Shown piece after piece: positions 18,390-28,172 of a stretch of DNA of 59,217 bases. Origin of the DNA: Psychrobacter vallis (GTDB lineage Bacteria > Pseudomonadota > Gammaproteobacteria > Pseudomonadales > Moraxellaceae); the NCBI RefSeq assembly GCF_904846715.1, contig NZ_CAJHBU010000021.1, positions 1 through 59,217 on the forward strand, in the 5' to 3' direction. A model generated the notes under the pieces. That model did not search any database. It was given only the letters and a program-made list of their open reading frames with translations, and had not been told where the DNA came from. Made by a program: the position numbers and the translations under genes. Each line of letters starts with the position of its first letter. The first letter of the stretch is position 1.

Positions 18390-19535
18390 ATGAAAACGAC
18401 AACGTATTTCTCATCAAAGTATTCTGTTTTTGCTACGAACCTCATTCGTCCTACCCTATTTGTTAGCATCGGTCTTGCCAGCGCTGTGAGTCTCAGTGCT
18501 TGTCAGCAAACACCAGATTACAATTATCTGAGCGGTGAGACAATGGGTACAAGCTATCATATCAGTTATCAGCTGCCTGAAGATGCAGATGAAGCGGCGA
18601 TACAAGCGTCGATAGATGAACGCTTACAACAGATTAATGACAGCATGTCCACCTATCAAAAAGACTCAACGATATCTAAATTCAACCAGTTGAGTAAAGA
18701 CACACCCATCATTATCGATGCAGATTTTTCTCGCGTGCTGGATGTCTCTCGCATCGTCTATAAGCAATCTGGCGGCGCGTTTGATCCTACCGTCATGCCA
18801 TTGGTCGATACGTGGGGTTTTGGGAGTACCATGACCGTCGAGCGTTTACAACGTCCACCAACCGACATAGAAATTGCCCAAGCAAAAGCCTTGGTAGATT
18901 TCGAAGGCGTGGTACAAAACGACCAGACGATCTATAAGACCAAAGACGGTATCGGTCTGGATTTTTCAGCAGTCGCTAAAGGTTACGGGGTCGATGTCAT
19001 CGCTGACGTCCTAAGAGACAAGTACCAAATTCGCAATTATATGGTCGAGATTGGCGGTGAAATTGCGACCTCTGGGGTCAAGAATCAACAACAGCCGTGG
19101 CAAATTGCTATTGATGCTCCTATCAAAGACAGTACCGTGAGCGAGCGCCAAACGATATTAGCGATTCGCCAACCTATCAATACAAACAATCAAATGCATC
19201 TGGCAACTTCCGGCAATTATCGTAATTCTGTCGTGTTCGATAGTCAAAGCTATAGTCACACGATTGATCCTACTACTGGTAAGCCTATCGCTGGCGGTGC
19301 ACCCTCAGTAACTGTTGCTGCAGACTCGGTCGCAGCGGCGGATGCTTGGGCAACCGCGCTGACGGCAATGCCTTATGAAAAGGCACTGAAAGTCGCTCAA
19401 GAACAAGACTTAGCTGTGATGTTTGTCGTATTGGCAGATGGTGCAAAAATGGATGGTTCTCATGATAGTATTGATGATTGGCAAGTGGTGCAAACTCCAG
19501 CAATGCAAGCGTTACGAGCCGACAAAAAACCTTAG
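18390..19535 (+). CDS. apbE: FAD:protein FMN transferase ApbE (lipoprotein)
   Basis: Periplasmic, lipid-anchored enzyme that uses FAD to attach FMN to threonines of NqrB and NqrC. The 381-residue precursor has a signal peptide with the lipobox LSAC (Cys38). The ApbE domain shows ETMGTSYHISY, the FDPTVMPLVDTWGFG region, the GLDFSAVAKGYGVD motif and the SHTIDPTTGKP segment with the metal-binding site. It lies directly downstream of nqrF and upstream of nqrM, the usual Nqr maturation context. Confidence 0.95.
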   Translation: MKTTTYFSSKYSVFATNLIRPTLFVSIGLASAVSLSACQQTPDYNYLSGETMGTSYHISYQLPEDADEAAIQASIDERLQQINDSMSTYQKDSTISKFNQLSKDTPIIIDADFSRVLDVSRIVYKQSGGAFDPTVMPLVDTWGFGSTMTVERLQRPPTDIEIAQAKALVDFEGVVQNDQTIYKTKDGIGLDFSAVAKGYGVDVIADVLRDKYQIRNYMVEIGGEIATSGVKNQQQPWQIAIDAPIKDSTVSERQTILAIRQPINTNNQMHLATSGNYRNSVVFDSQSYSHTIDPTTGKPIAGGAPSVTVAADSVAAADAWATALTAMPYEKALKVAQEQDLAVMFVVLADGAKMDGSHDSIDDWQVVQTPAMQALRADKKP

Positions 19536-19657
19536 CATTTAATGGTAACACCTTAACGCATACGATAAGCCTCAACGAGCCGTGCAAAAATTTGCTATAC
19601 TATTATGTAGTTAACCCTAAAGATAACTGCCCTATTTTAAAAATTGAGGTTTCCTCT

Positions 19658-19903
19658 ATGCTTAGCCAACTGCTACCTATGCTTGCTATTACCTTTGCCG
19701 TGTTCGTCCTATTCTTTGTGTTTATGGGCATCGGTTATATGGTCAAAAAAAAGCCCCTTAGAGGATCGTGTGGCGGTGTCGCCAAACTCATGGGCGATGA
19801 AAATTGCTCGTTCTGTGGTAACGATCCCAATAAATGCGATTCCATAATCTCTGAACAGCAAGAAAACGCCCTCAAAGCTGCTCAGTTGGGCAAATCTGTA
19901 TAA
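19658..19903 (+). CDS. nqrM: Na+-NQR maturation protein NqrM
   Basis: An 81-residue membrane protein (DUF539) required for assembling the intramembrane iron centre of NqrD/NqrE. One membrane helix (about 8-28) is followed by a four-cysteine segment: GSCGG, then ENCSFCGNDPNKCD. The frame runs further upstream to 19478, inside the end of apbE, but MLSQLLPML at 19658 with GAGG upstream matches the family. It lies 122 bases after apbE and closes the nqr maturation cluster. Confidence 0.93.
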   Translation: MLSQLLPMLAITFAVFVLFFVFMGIGYMVKKKPLRGSCGGVAKLMGDENCSFCGNDPNKCDSIISEQQENALKAAQLGKSV

Positions 19904-19955
19904 ACGCTGATTTATTCCCAGACATGGGTGGCCTTTCTCTTACATTTGTTCCTAT

Positions 19956-19996
19956 AATAGCGTCTAGTCCTTCAAAAGGATTGGCGCTATTTTTAT
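19956..19996 (+). terminator. Rho-independent terminator after nqrM
   Basis: AATAGCG...AGTCCTT pairs with AAGGATT...CGCTATT around a CAAA loop, followed by TTTAT. Confidence 0.8.
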
Positions 19997-20104
19997 TTGT
20001 GTTATCGCTTATTTTCAAGCGGCGATACTTCGGCACTGTTTCGTGATATGCCTTTTTTCTTACTCTAATAACTTTTTCTTACTCTAATAAATAGTCGTAC
20101 TGCT

Positions 20105-21379
20105 ATGTCTATCTCACCCAAATTACCTGCTGACGTGCAAACAAACCCTCATTCGCGTGCTGCATCTCTGTCTAAACTGCCCTCCTCACGCTTCACATTT
20201 TGGCTGGTGTTGTGTGCCATGATTTTACTGGCCACCAATATGCGCGCACCTATTGTTGCACTTGGCTCTATTGCGCCAGTGGTACAAGGGGCATTAAATA
20301 TTTCTGAGACTCAAATTGGCTGGCTGGGCGCAGTACCGATGCTAACTTTTGCGATTGGTGCACTTATCTCACCAACGATTGGCAAGCGATTTGGGCTTGA
20401 AAATACGCTCATTGCGATGATTGGATTATTGACCATCGGTATGATTATTCGTACTGTTATTCCCACGTGGTCTGGATTTTTAATTGGCACATTATTGCTG
20501 ACCTTGGCTATCGGTTTTGCCAATACCTTGGCTGCCCCTGTGATTAAACAGCGTACGCCTAAGCAAATCCCTCTGATAACAGGGTTATTTAGTTTAACCA
20601 TGACGGTAACAGCGGGCATAGTGGCGGGAGTCGTACTGCCATTATCTGAATGGGTAGGCTGGCAATGGGCGCTGGGTGGCTGGTCATTATTAGGCGTATT
20701 TGCTATCGTTATTTGGATATTTTTACGTCTGCATCTCGGCTCATCCAGTCATCAAGCAGTTGCCTTACCAACAATCGGATCTTCAGAAATATCGATGTGG
20801 CGTACGCCTTTTGCTTGGCAAATCGCGGTCTTTATGGGGCTACAATCTTTGTTATTTTATACCGTTGCCAGTTTTTTACCGTCTATTTGGGTCAGTAAAG
20901 GGTTATCAGCTGTGCAAGCTGGACAAATGGGTTCGGTGTTTCAGTTTATGGCACCGATATCTATTTTAAGCTTAACGTGGCTGATTAACCGTGGTCGCCC
21001 CATTCAGGCATTGGCTGTATTTGCAGCGGTGCTAAACGTGATTGGTGTGTTGGGACTCAGCTATTTATCAACTGATCTGGCATGGTTGTGGTCAGGCGTG
21101 ATGGGCATTGGTTGCTCAGCGATTTTTACTTTAAGCATGATGCTGTTCTCTTTGCGGACTTATACCACCAACCAATCTAGCGAGCTGTCTGGTATGGCAC
21201 AAGCGGTCGGTTACTTGATTGCGTTTTTTGGGCCATTAGGAACGGGCTGGCTACATGAAGCAACGGGCAATTGGGATATACCACTTTTTGTTATGTTGAT
21301 TTTGATGATTGCCAACGTGGTGATCGCTTGGATGGTCAGTCGCCCCTTAATGGTCGATGGTAAGAAGGTTTCATCATAA
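20105..21379 (+). CDS. MFS transporter, CynX/NimT family
   Basis: Twelve-helix inner-membrane major facilitator of 424 residues. The first helix carries LLATNMRAPIVALGSIAP, characteristic of the CynX/NimT/YeaN group (cyanate, nitroimidazole or other small-molecule transport or efflux), and the second loop reads GKRFGLEN. Helices are regularly spaced to the end (IANVVIAWMVSR). The start is the ATG at 20105, with no strong ribosome site; two imperfect copies of TTCTTACTCTAATAA lie just upstream. It appears monocistronic. The substrate cannot be inferred. Confidence 0.85.
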   Translation: MSISPKLPADVQTNPHSRAASLSKLPSSRFTFWLVLCAMILLATNMRAPIVALGSIAPVVQGALNISETQIGWLGAVPMLTFAIGALISPTIGKRFGLENTLIAMIGLLTIGMIIRTVIPTWSGFLIGTLLLTLAIGFANTLAAPVIKQRTPKQIPLITGLFSLTMTVTAGIVAGVVLPLSEWVGWQWALGGWSLLGVFAIVIWIFLRLHLGSSSHQAVALPTIGSSEISMWRTPFAWQIAVFMGLQSLLFYTVASFLPSIWVSKGLSAVQAGQMGSVFQFMAPISILSLTWLINRGRPIQALAVFAAVLNVIGVLGLSYLSTDLAWLWSGVMGIGCSAIFTLSMMLFSLRTYTTNQSSELSGMAQAVGYLIAFFGPLGTGWLHEATGNWDIPLFVMLILMIANVVIAWMVSRPLMVDGKKVSS

Positions 21380-21461
21380 AACGCATATAAAATAACCTTA
21401 GGGTAATATTGGTCACTGTCTTATTTTGCTACACTGGTTTGATTGTATATAGGACAGAATC

Positions 21462-22256
21462 ATGATTATGAATGTATCTTCTCGTTTCGCTCGCCGCTTA
21501 CCAGTAGTGGCTATGGTGGCCGTCGTTATGGCTATTAGCGGTTGCCAAAAAAACTCTGAATCCGCTGATGCGCAAAATACAGATATCCAAGCGACAAATA
21601 CCCAAGCCACGACCAATCCAGTCACCACTGAGACCACAGCACCAGTCAACCAACCAGTTGATTCATCAATTACTGTATTGGCACTTGGAGACTCTCTGAC
21701 AGAAGGTCTTGGGGTAGCCAATGATGCCAACTATCCTGCTCAGTTAGAAACACGTTTACAAGAGCTGGGCTATAAAGATGCCAAAGTCATCAACTCAGGT
21801 TTGAGTGGAGAAACCAGTACGGGCTTGGTCAATCGTTTGGATTGGGTATTGCAAACCAAGCCCGATGTGACGATTTTGACCATTGGTGCCAATGATGCGA
21901 TGCGCGGTATCGATGTGGCTACCGTTGAGGCAAATATCCGTACCGCTATTGAACGCTTGCAAGACAACGGTAGCGAAGTCATTTTGGGCGGTATGCAAAT
22001 TTATGACAACCTTGGCTCTGACTACGTGCAGTCTTTTGCAGCGATTTATCCTCGTGTCGCTGAAGACATGAATGTGACGCTTATTCCTTTCTTTTTAGCA
22101 GGCGTGGGCGGTGATCCCGAACTGAACCAAGCGGACGCCATTCATCCAACTAAAGAAGGCTATACGGTCATCGTCAATGACAATATCTTGCCCATCTTAG
22201 AACCGACGCTCGAAAACTTAAAAACAGCTGATACAAATACAGTCAATACTAAATAA
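21462..22256 (+). CDS. SGNH/GDSL esterase, TesA-like lipoprotein
   Basis: A 264-residue secreted hydrolase with a lipobox (ISGC, Cys28), a Thr/Gln-rich linker and an SGNH domain. The nucleophile is S78 in LALGDSLTEG; the oxyanion Gly and Asn lie in NSGLSGETS and IGANDAMRG, and the Asp-His pair in QADAIHPTKEG. Sequence is closest in style to E. coli TesA (multifunctional acyl-CoA thioesterase/lysophospholipase/arylesterase), but TesA is soluble periplasmic rather than a lipoprotein. It is followed by a ybbA/ybbP-like pair, the same neighbours as tesA in E. coli, although there tesA is divergent. Confidence 0.88.
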   Translation: MIMNVSSRFARRLPVVAMVAVVMAISGCQKNSESADAQNTDIQATNTQATTNPVTTETTAPVNQPVDSSITVLALGDSLTEGLGVANDANYPAQLETRLQELGYKDAKVINSGLSGETSTGLVNRLDWVLQTKPDVTILTIGANDAMRGIDVATVEANIRTAIERLQDNGSEVILGGMQIYDNLGSDYVQSFAAIYPRVAEDMNVTLIPFFLAGVGGDPELNQADAIHPTKEGYTVIVNDNILPILEPTLENLKTADTNTVNTK

Positions 22257-22283
22257 AATGCACACACGACATTATAACGAGAA

Positions 22284-22349
22284 ACTGGTACAAATTTTTC
22301 TTGCTTGCTGTGCCGTTGCTGCCAGAGGCTACCAAAAATTTACCCCAGT
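22284..22349. repeat. Palindromic core repeat (family shared with 33491-33556)
   Basis: A 66-bp imperfect palindrome beginning ACTGGTACAAATTTTTC and ending AAAAATTTACCCCAGT, with GTGCCGTTGCTGCCAGAGGCT inside it shortened here to its centre, CCGTTGCTGCCAGAGG. The same core occurs in the element at 33445-33590 and, diverged, in 35039-35185. The IS630-like outer ends are not seen at this copy. Confidence 0.7.
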
Positions 22350-22430
22350 CTCTCGAACCCTTTCTATATTGACCTAACTGCACAGCCCCTAATGAGCCAG
22401 CCACAAAAATACGCCTACTGAGACCCTGTA

Positions 22431-23147
22431 ATGACTTTATTAAATACTACTAAAGCCGCCAAACCGACATCAGACACCAAAAGTGACGCCTTACTGACCG
22501 CCTCAAAACTCACAAAAACCGTGCAAGTCGGCGAACAAACCCTCTCTATTATTAAAGATGTGGACATATATGTGAACGCTGGCGAGTTTGTCGTCATCAT
22601 GGGTAAATCGGGCTCTGGTAAGTCAACACTACTAGGATTGCTTGCGGCACTCGATTATCCTGATAGTGGCTCAGTTGAGCTGGCAGGGCAAACGTTAAGC
22701 CGTCTTGATGAAGATGCGCTGGCCGTCATCCGTCAACGTGACATGGGCTTTGTGTTTCAATCGTTTCATTTATTGCCGACATTGACAGTGGCGGAAAACA
22801 TTGCTTTCCCACTCGATATTGCCAGACGTCCCAATAAGGAACGTGTGACTGAACTGATTGACGCGGTCGATTTGGGTCACAGACGTGACAGTTTGCCCAA
22901 TCAATTGTCAGGCGGTGAGCAGCAGCGTACAGCCGTTGCCCGTGCGCTAGTTTCACACCCCAAGATTGTCTTTGCTGATGAGCCAACGGGCAATCTAGAT
23001 GAACAAAATGCCAATCAAGTCATGCAACTGTTATTAGACTTACGCCAACAAGTCGGTTCGGCATTGGTTGTCGTGACCCATGATCCCGCGCTCGCTGAAA
23101 TGGCTGATCGCGTCATTACCATGCATGATGGACGGGTTGTATCTTAA
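22431..23147 (+). CDS. ABC transporter ATP-binding protein (YbbA/LolD-like)
   Basis: A 238-residue ATPase of the MacB/LolD/YbbA group. Walker A is GKSGSGKST (58-66), the Q-loop GFVFQSFHLLPTLT follows, the signature is LSGGEQQR (159-166) and Walker B ends in FADEPTG (E184). The first 25 residues are an extra polar segment. It overlaps the permease gene by 1 base (TAATG), so both are co-translated. Such pairs act as mechanotransmission machines on envelope lipids or peptides rather than classical importers; the substrate of YbbAP is not settled. Confidence 0.92.
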   Translation: MTLLNTTKAAKPTSDTKSDALLTASKLTKTVQVGEQTLSIIKDVDIYVNAGEFVVIMGKSGSGKSTLLGLLAALDYPDSGSVELAGQTLSRLDEDALAVIRQRDMGFVFQSFHLLPTLTVAENIAFPLDIARRPNKERVTELIDAVDLGHRRDSLPNQLSGGEQQRTAVARALVSHPKIVFADEPTGNLDEQNANQVMQLLLDLRQQVGSALVVVTHDPALAEMADRVITMHDGRVVS

Positions 23148-25753
23148 TGAGTAACCAACCAATAGATCACCAAGCCATAGACAGTCGCTCTGATTCTATC
23201 ATTAGCCAAGTATTAGCGCGTCATTTGGGCGCACAAGCATTAAGCCGCAGCTGGTGGCAACGCTGGATATATCCCGTGTTGTTTTTATTAACGTTGACGC
23301 TATCGCTTGCCACTTATCTCACCCTTGACTCTATTCAGCAATCTGTCGATCGCTATATCAATGACAATCAGCGGGCGCTGGTCGGTGGTGATTTGATATT
23401 AAACAGTCAGCAAGATTGGCCAAGCGAGGTATTGGCACAAGTAGACACCATCGCTGATACCCAAAAGGTGTTTGATTACCAATTTAGCGCGATGGTTGTG
23501 ACCGATGAGCAAACGCTACTTGCCCGTGTCAAAGCCGTCTCCCCTTCTTATCCACTGTACGGAAAAGTAGAACTGGCCTCAGGGCTGCCATTGTGGCAAC
23601 AACTCACGTCTGACAATGTGGTCGTCGCACCTGAAGTCCTGAAAAGCTTAAACGCGAGCATTGGTGACCGTATTACCATTGGTGAGGGGCAGTTTACCAT
23701 CAGTGATGTACTGACGACCGAGCCTGATCGCCCACTGACCGCATTTGGCTTTGGTGGCCGTGTGTTAATGCAACAAGACGCGCTAGCCGCCACCAATTTA
23801 CTGGGTCAGCGTAGCCGCATAAACTACCGTATCGAGATGGCAGGTGAGCCTGAACTCATGACGCAGCAGCGTGACGCGCTGACGCAAATACTGACCAATT
23901 ACCCTGACATTGAGCTGTCTGACGCGAAATCGGCAGATACCTCTATCTCAAATATCTCAGACAATGTGTTGATGTTTTTAAAGCTATTGGTCATTGCCGT
24001 GCTTTTATTATCAGCGGTCGCGATGTACGGTGTCATTACCGCTTTTGTGACCAAGCAGCAATCTAGCAATGCGATTCGCTTGGCGTTGGGCGAGCCTCTA
24101 GCGTCACTCAAACGCAGCTACTATCAACTACTGGTCGCCACGGCTGTCATCGCCTGTGTCGCCGCAATCGTCTTAAGTTTTGGCTTACTCAAAGTCGGCC
24201 AGCCGTATCTGATCGCTATCTTGCCGCCAGACGTGGGCCTCGCCATCAATCCTATCAGTGCGATTAAGACCACTGTAATCGCTTTAGTACTGACACTACT
24301 GATCGCCCAACGCGGTTTAAGTACCCTTAACACCACCAAGCCTGCCACCTTGCTCAATCAAGGTGTCAGCTCGCCTGCGCAAAACCTGAAATGGTATCGA
24401 CGCGTACCGTTATTATGGTATGGGCTAATGCTGGCAGGACTGTATGCGTTTTTTGCTTATGAAGTTGGCTCATGGCTACTGGGCGCGCAGTTGCTAATAG
24501 GATTAATTGGTTTTGTGGCGATATTTTGGGCATTGGCTCGTGGTTGGTTGTGGCTGCTGGCTAAGGTTGCCAAACGCTCTGGTATCGGCTGGATGCAGCG
24601 TATTGCTATCCATAACCTTGCCCGCAAAGGCAATCAGTCTGCGCTGTTTTTTGTGACGTTATCATTATCGGTCGCGGTTTTGACCCTCATTACCACGCTC
24701 AATCACAGTATCAATGCCCAGTTCATCAACGCTTATCCTGAAGATGCGCCCAATTTATTTTTGCTCGATGTACAGAGCGATCAACATGACGCCATTGATA
24801 CGATCATTGAGGCACCTGTCACCTACTATCCGGTCATTCGCTCGCGTGTGGTCACGGCGAACGATGTCCCTGTACAGGATATCGAGCCTGCTGATGGCTT
24901 TGATGAGCCCACGCGTGTATTTAATTTAAGCTATGCCGATACGGTGATGGATACGGAATTTATTACTGATGCCGTAGAAGACAATCAGCTGTATGCCCCT
25001 GTCGATAGTCAAAACGAGCAAAACCCAGACCAAGACGTCGTCCCCTTGTCTATTTTAGATACGGCAGCTGACCTGCTAAATGTCGACATGGGTGATCAGG
25101 TTCGCTTTGATATACAAGGTATCGAAATCGTTGGGCAAATTACCAGTATTCGCTCGCGTTTTGAGCAAGGCCCTAGTCCTTACTTTTACTTCCTATTCGA
25201 GCCATCGGTTTTAGCGGCGGCACCGCAGATTCAATTTGCCACCGCGCATGTACCTGCCGATGAGATTCCAGAACTACAAGGCAAACTGGTACGTGAGTTT
25301 CCAGCCGTCACCACCATTGACGGTACGGCCATCGCGCAGCAAATCCAAGAGTTGGTGGTACAAATGAGCCGCTTGGTCTATGTGTTCACCTTGCTTGCCC
25401 TACTCACTGGCGTCATGGTGCTGATTAGCTCGCTACTGTCTACCTCGCAAGATCGTATGAAGGACAGCGCGTCATTCCGCTTACTGGGTATGCAAAAGCG
25501 CGACTTATATATGCTCAATATACTAGAGCTAAGCGTACTTGGTATTAGCGCAGCCGTATTTGCGGTCATTATCGCAAACGTGGGTGCGTGGGCTGCTATT
25601 ACTCAATGGTTTAATCTACAATTTAGTGTGCCGTGGACGAGCTTGGCTATTGGTGGTGGGGCATTAATCGTATTGCTGTTTGCCATTGCCATTATTTATG
25701 TGAGACTGGTGATTGGACGTGGGATTATGGCAAGGGTAAGAGCGATGATTTGA
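23147..25753 (+). CDS. ABC transporter permease, FtsX/YbbP family
   Basis: An 868-residue membrane protein with about ten helices in the FtsX-duplicated layout: an N-terminal helix (about 40-60), a large periplasmic domain, three helices (about 270-390), a middle pair of helices, a second periplasmic domain, and three C-terminal helices. The closing DRMKDSASFRLLGMQKRDL segment is the coupling region typical of FtsX-like permeases. Partner of the upstream ATPase (1-base overlap). Together with the TesA-like gene before it, this resembles the tesA-ybbA-ybbP neighbourhood. Confidence 0.9.
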   Translation: MSNQPIDHQAIDSRSDSIISQVLARHLGAQALSRSWWQRWIYPVLFLLTLTLSLATYLTLDSIQQSVDRYINDNQRALVGGDLILNSQQDWPSEVLAQVDTIADTQKVFDYQFSAMVVTDEQTLLARVKAVSPSYPLYGKVELASGLPLWQQLTSDNVVVAPEVLKSLNASIGDRITIGEGQFTISDVLTTEPDRPLTAFGFGGRVLMQQDALAATNLLGQRSRINYRIEMAGEPELMTQQRDALTQILTNYPDIELSDAKSADTSISNISDNVLMFLKLLVIAVLLLSAVAMYGVITAFVTKQQSSNAIRLALGEPLASLKRSYYQLLVATAVIACVAAIVLSFGLLKVGQPYLIAILPPDVGLAINPISAIKTTVIALVLTLLIAQRGLSTLNTTKPATLLNQGVSSPAQNLKWYRRVPLLWYGLMLAGLYAFFAYEVGSWLLGAQLLIGLIGFVAIFWALARGWLWLLAKVAKRSGIGWMQRIAIHNLARKGNQSALFFVTLSLSVAVLTLITTLNHSINAQFINAYPEDAPNLFLLDVQSDQHDAIDTIIEAPVTYYPVIRSRVVTANDVPVQDIEPADGFDEPTRVFNLSYADTVMDTEFITDAVEDNQLYAPVDSQNEQNPDQDVVPLSILDTAADLLNVDMGDQVRFDIQGIEIVGQITSIRSRFEQGPSPYFYFLFEPSVLAAAPQIQFATAHVPADEIPELQGKLVREFPAVTTIDGTAIAQQIQELVVQMSRLVYVFTLLALLTGVMVLISSLLSTSQDRMKDSASFRLLGMQKRDLYMLNILELSVLGISAAVFAVIIANVGAWAAITQWFNLQFSVPWTSLAIGGGALIVLLFAIAIIYVRLVIGRGIMARVRAMI

Positions 25754-26064
25754 GGGTAAGAAGTTAATACTGCTTTTGCTGCCATATTGAATAGCACAGG
25801 GGCAGGCGCTAAGGTTTGTTGACTTCCCGACTAAACGATAACGCTCCTATCCAAGCGGCTTTGATTTTGTGCTGTATAAAGTATATCCGCGATAATCAGT
25901 GCTGAAATGCTTTGCTAGTCAATACTTGGCTTAAATAACTTCGATCATTATTTTGCTCAAAAATATTTAAAAAACCATGTATTACTTAAGAAAAAATAAA
26001 CTATAGTAGGAAGTTGAATAACGACTATATTATTTCCAAAACTACTATTATATAAGGTAACTCA
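25754..26064. other. Intergenic region at the edge of the DUF262 gene
   Basis: Base composition shifts to AT-rich from about 25,900 onward, towards the DUF262 gene. I see no gene, RNA or clear attachment repeat here; the gene is preceded by TAAGGTAA as ribosome site. Confidence 0.5.
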
Positions 26065-27837
26065 ATGAGTTTAACAGATCGAATAAACCCTACTAGTAAA
26101 GCGATTGCCACTTATTTAGATGAACTAATAAACAATAATTATCAAATTCCTACCTTCCAACGTGAAGTTGTTTGGGAGCAAGATAATGTAAAGAAGCTAT
26201 GGGACAGTGTCTATAAATTTTATCCCTTAGGAAGTATTCTAGTGTGGAAAACAGACTCAAAACTACACAATCATCGTAAAATAGGTGGTCATAAAATAGC
26301 CGAAAGCAATCATTCACGATCTGAATATCACTACTTATTAGATGGACAACAACGTACCACCTCTTTGTTAACTTCTTTATATGGAGGAGAAATTGAAGGT
26401 CGTCCGAATTTTGACCCATCCTTATATGTAGATTTGACTATAGAGAGTGAAAGCGACACAGATGACGAAAGCTATAAAAAGCGATTCTTGTATTGGAACG
26501 AAATTGATGACAAAGAAGGAGCCTACAAAGCCAATATAGGTAAAAAGAAAAGGTTCGACGAAGGTTTAATCGTGAAGCTGTTGGACATTAAAGAAAACTA
26601 CTCTAGTACTTCTGAAAAAATAGTAAACCATCCAGAAGTTTCACAGAATTACAATCATCCGTATTGGGTTGAGATAAGAAAAATTCAAGATGTACTTCAT
26701 AACTATCGACTGTCTTTCATCGAACTTAAAGGTATTGAAGTAGCTGAGGTATGCCAAATATTTGAAAGGATCAATCAAGCAGGAAAACCTTTAGATATAT
26801 TTGACATTGTAGTAGCAAAAACTTTTAAGGAGAAATCCGAACATAGTAAAGGGTTCTACTTAAGAGATTTAATCGAAAATTTCAGATTAATAAATAATAG
26901 TCGTTTTTTACTAATTAATGACTTTGACTATTTACAGATTATAGCTGTATTGATACGTGAAAATATTGAAAATTCTGGCGTTAGAAATATCACTCCTCGA
27001 TACTTAAATGATATTAGAACTGAACAAATCGAAACTGTATGGAATAAAGCTAGAACCTCTATCTTAAAAACTTTTGATTTTTTTGAAAACACCCTAGGAT
27101 TAAAAGGACCTCAATTAATACCATACAGATACTTTTATTTGACTTTGGCAAATTATTTCTATGATAATAACAATCCTAATTATGATTTTCTAAAAAAATA
27201 CTTTTGGTATTACTCTTTTCATAGAGATGATTTATTGAGCAATACAGGCGACATTAATACACATATAGACTTTCTAAATAGTGAAAAGAGTAATAAAGAT
27301 TATACTTTCCCTAGGTTTATAATTGACAAAGATACACTAAGAAAATCTTCCTATAGTTCAAAAGGTAGACTATCTAGAGCTATACTATCTTTATACGCCC
27401 ATAAGTCTCCTAAAGATTGGAAACACACTGATAGAAACGTGAATGTAGATAACTTCTTTTTCTCTACTGACAAACCAAATTTACATCATATCTTTCCTAC
27501 AGATTATATATTAAAAAATATAGGAAGTAACAAGTTAGATAGTAATAGCTTAATGAATATTGCTTACTTAACTCAAATAACCAATTTAGAGATTAGTAAT
27601 AAGAACCCTTTAGACTATATCAAAGACTATGAGAGCAATCCAAATTTTAGAGAGGTTATCAATTCTCATTTGTTACCTAAGCAAATTTTAGAATGGTCAT
27701 CTAAAGAGGAAATGGCATCTGATGCATTAGATACCTTCATAGAAAGCAGAATAGAAAAAGTAATCTCAGAATTAAGAAATCAGTTAAAAGATATAACTAT
27801 TGAAGTTATTGATACCAAAGATATTTCCAATAATTGA
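26065..27837 (+). CDS. DUF262-DUF1524 (HNH) protein, GmrSD-like
   Basis: A 590-residue protein joining an N-terminal DUF262 domain, with the nucleotide-binding ParB-like motif DGQQRTTSLL (93-102), to a C-terminal DUF1524 HNH-type nuclease with PNLHHIFPTDY (HH at 474-475) and a following N-rich ITNLEISNKNP. This is the domain pair of GmrSD type IV restriction enzymes, which cut modified phage DNA using nucleotide triphosphate. The gene is much more AT-rich than its neighbours, stands alone between two core genes and is probably acquired. Related single-gene DUF262 proteins occur in several defence systems, so the exact target is unknown. Confidence 0.8.
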   Translation: MSLTDRINPTSKAIATYLDELINNNYQIPTFQREVVWEQDNVKKLWDSVYKFYPLGSILVWKTDSKLHNHRKIGGHKIAESNHSRSEYHYLLDGQQRTTSLLTSLYGGEIEGRPNFDPSLYVDLTIESESDTDDESYKKRFLYWNEIDDKEGAYKANIGKKKRFDEGLIVKLLDIKENYSSTSEKIVNHPEVSQNYNHPYWVEIRKIQDVLHNYRLSFIELKGIEVAEVCQIFERINQAGKPLDIFDIVVAKTFKEKSEHSKGFYLRDLIENFRLINNSRFLLINDFDYLQIIAVLIRENIENSGVRNITPRYLNDIRTEQIETVWNKARTSILKTFDFFENTLGLKGPQLIPYRYFYLTLANYFYDNNNPNYDFLKKYFWYYSFHRDDLLSNTGDINTHIDFLNSEKSNKDYTFPRFIIDKDTLRKSSYSSKGRLSRAILSLYAHKSPKDWKHTDRNVNVDNFFFSTDKPNLHHIFPTDYILKNIGSNKLDSNSLMNIAYLTQITNLEISNKNPLDYIKDYESNPNFREVINSHLLPKQILEWSSKEEMASDALDTFIESRIEKVISELRNQLKDITIEVIDTKDISNN

Positions 27838-27996
27838 TATCAATCATGGCTTATCGCATGCATGAAGTAAGCTAGTTAGTTAGCATGCAACTTACCGAAT
27901 TATCTTTAAAATTATTAATTATGATAGTAAATCTTAACTTATTCGGTGGGTCACGTATTAATTTCACTCTCGATAAGAGTTTGACAGTTCTAACCC

Positions 27997-28034
27997 AAAA
28001 AACGCCTTTTATTCATTTGGAAGGTGTTTTTTTT
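27997..28034 (+). terminator. Terminator-like hairpin after the DUF262 gene
   Basis: An A run plus ACGCCTT pairs with AAGGTGT plus eight Ts around a 12-base loop. The rest of 27838-28172 shows no coding region. Confidence 0.7.
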
Positions 28035-28172
28035 ACTTCACAACCTGTATAGACATATAAGTCAATATCAGCCCGCAGTTTGCTTATTTTATAGCCCTCA
28101 TTTGCTATACTAGCCCAACTTTATCGGTTAAATACCAACTTATAACACCCTCCAAAACAGCATGGTAGCCTT

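Noticed and set aside
19478..19657. Long form of nqrM overlapping apbE
   Set aside because: NqrM is an 80-residue protein starting at its membrane helix; the extension is a different-frame reading of the apbE end.
20050..20092. Two copies of TTCTTACTCTAATAA before the MFS gene
   Set aside because: Likely a simple local duplication in AT-rich DNA; no partner regulator or further copies were seen.
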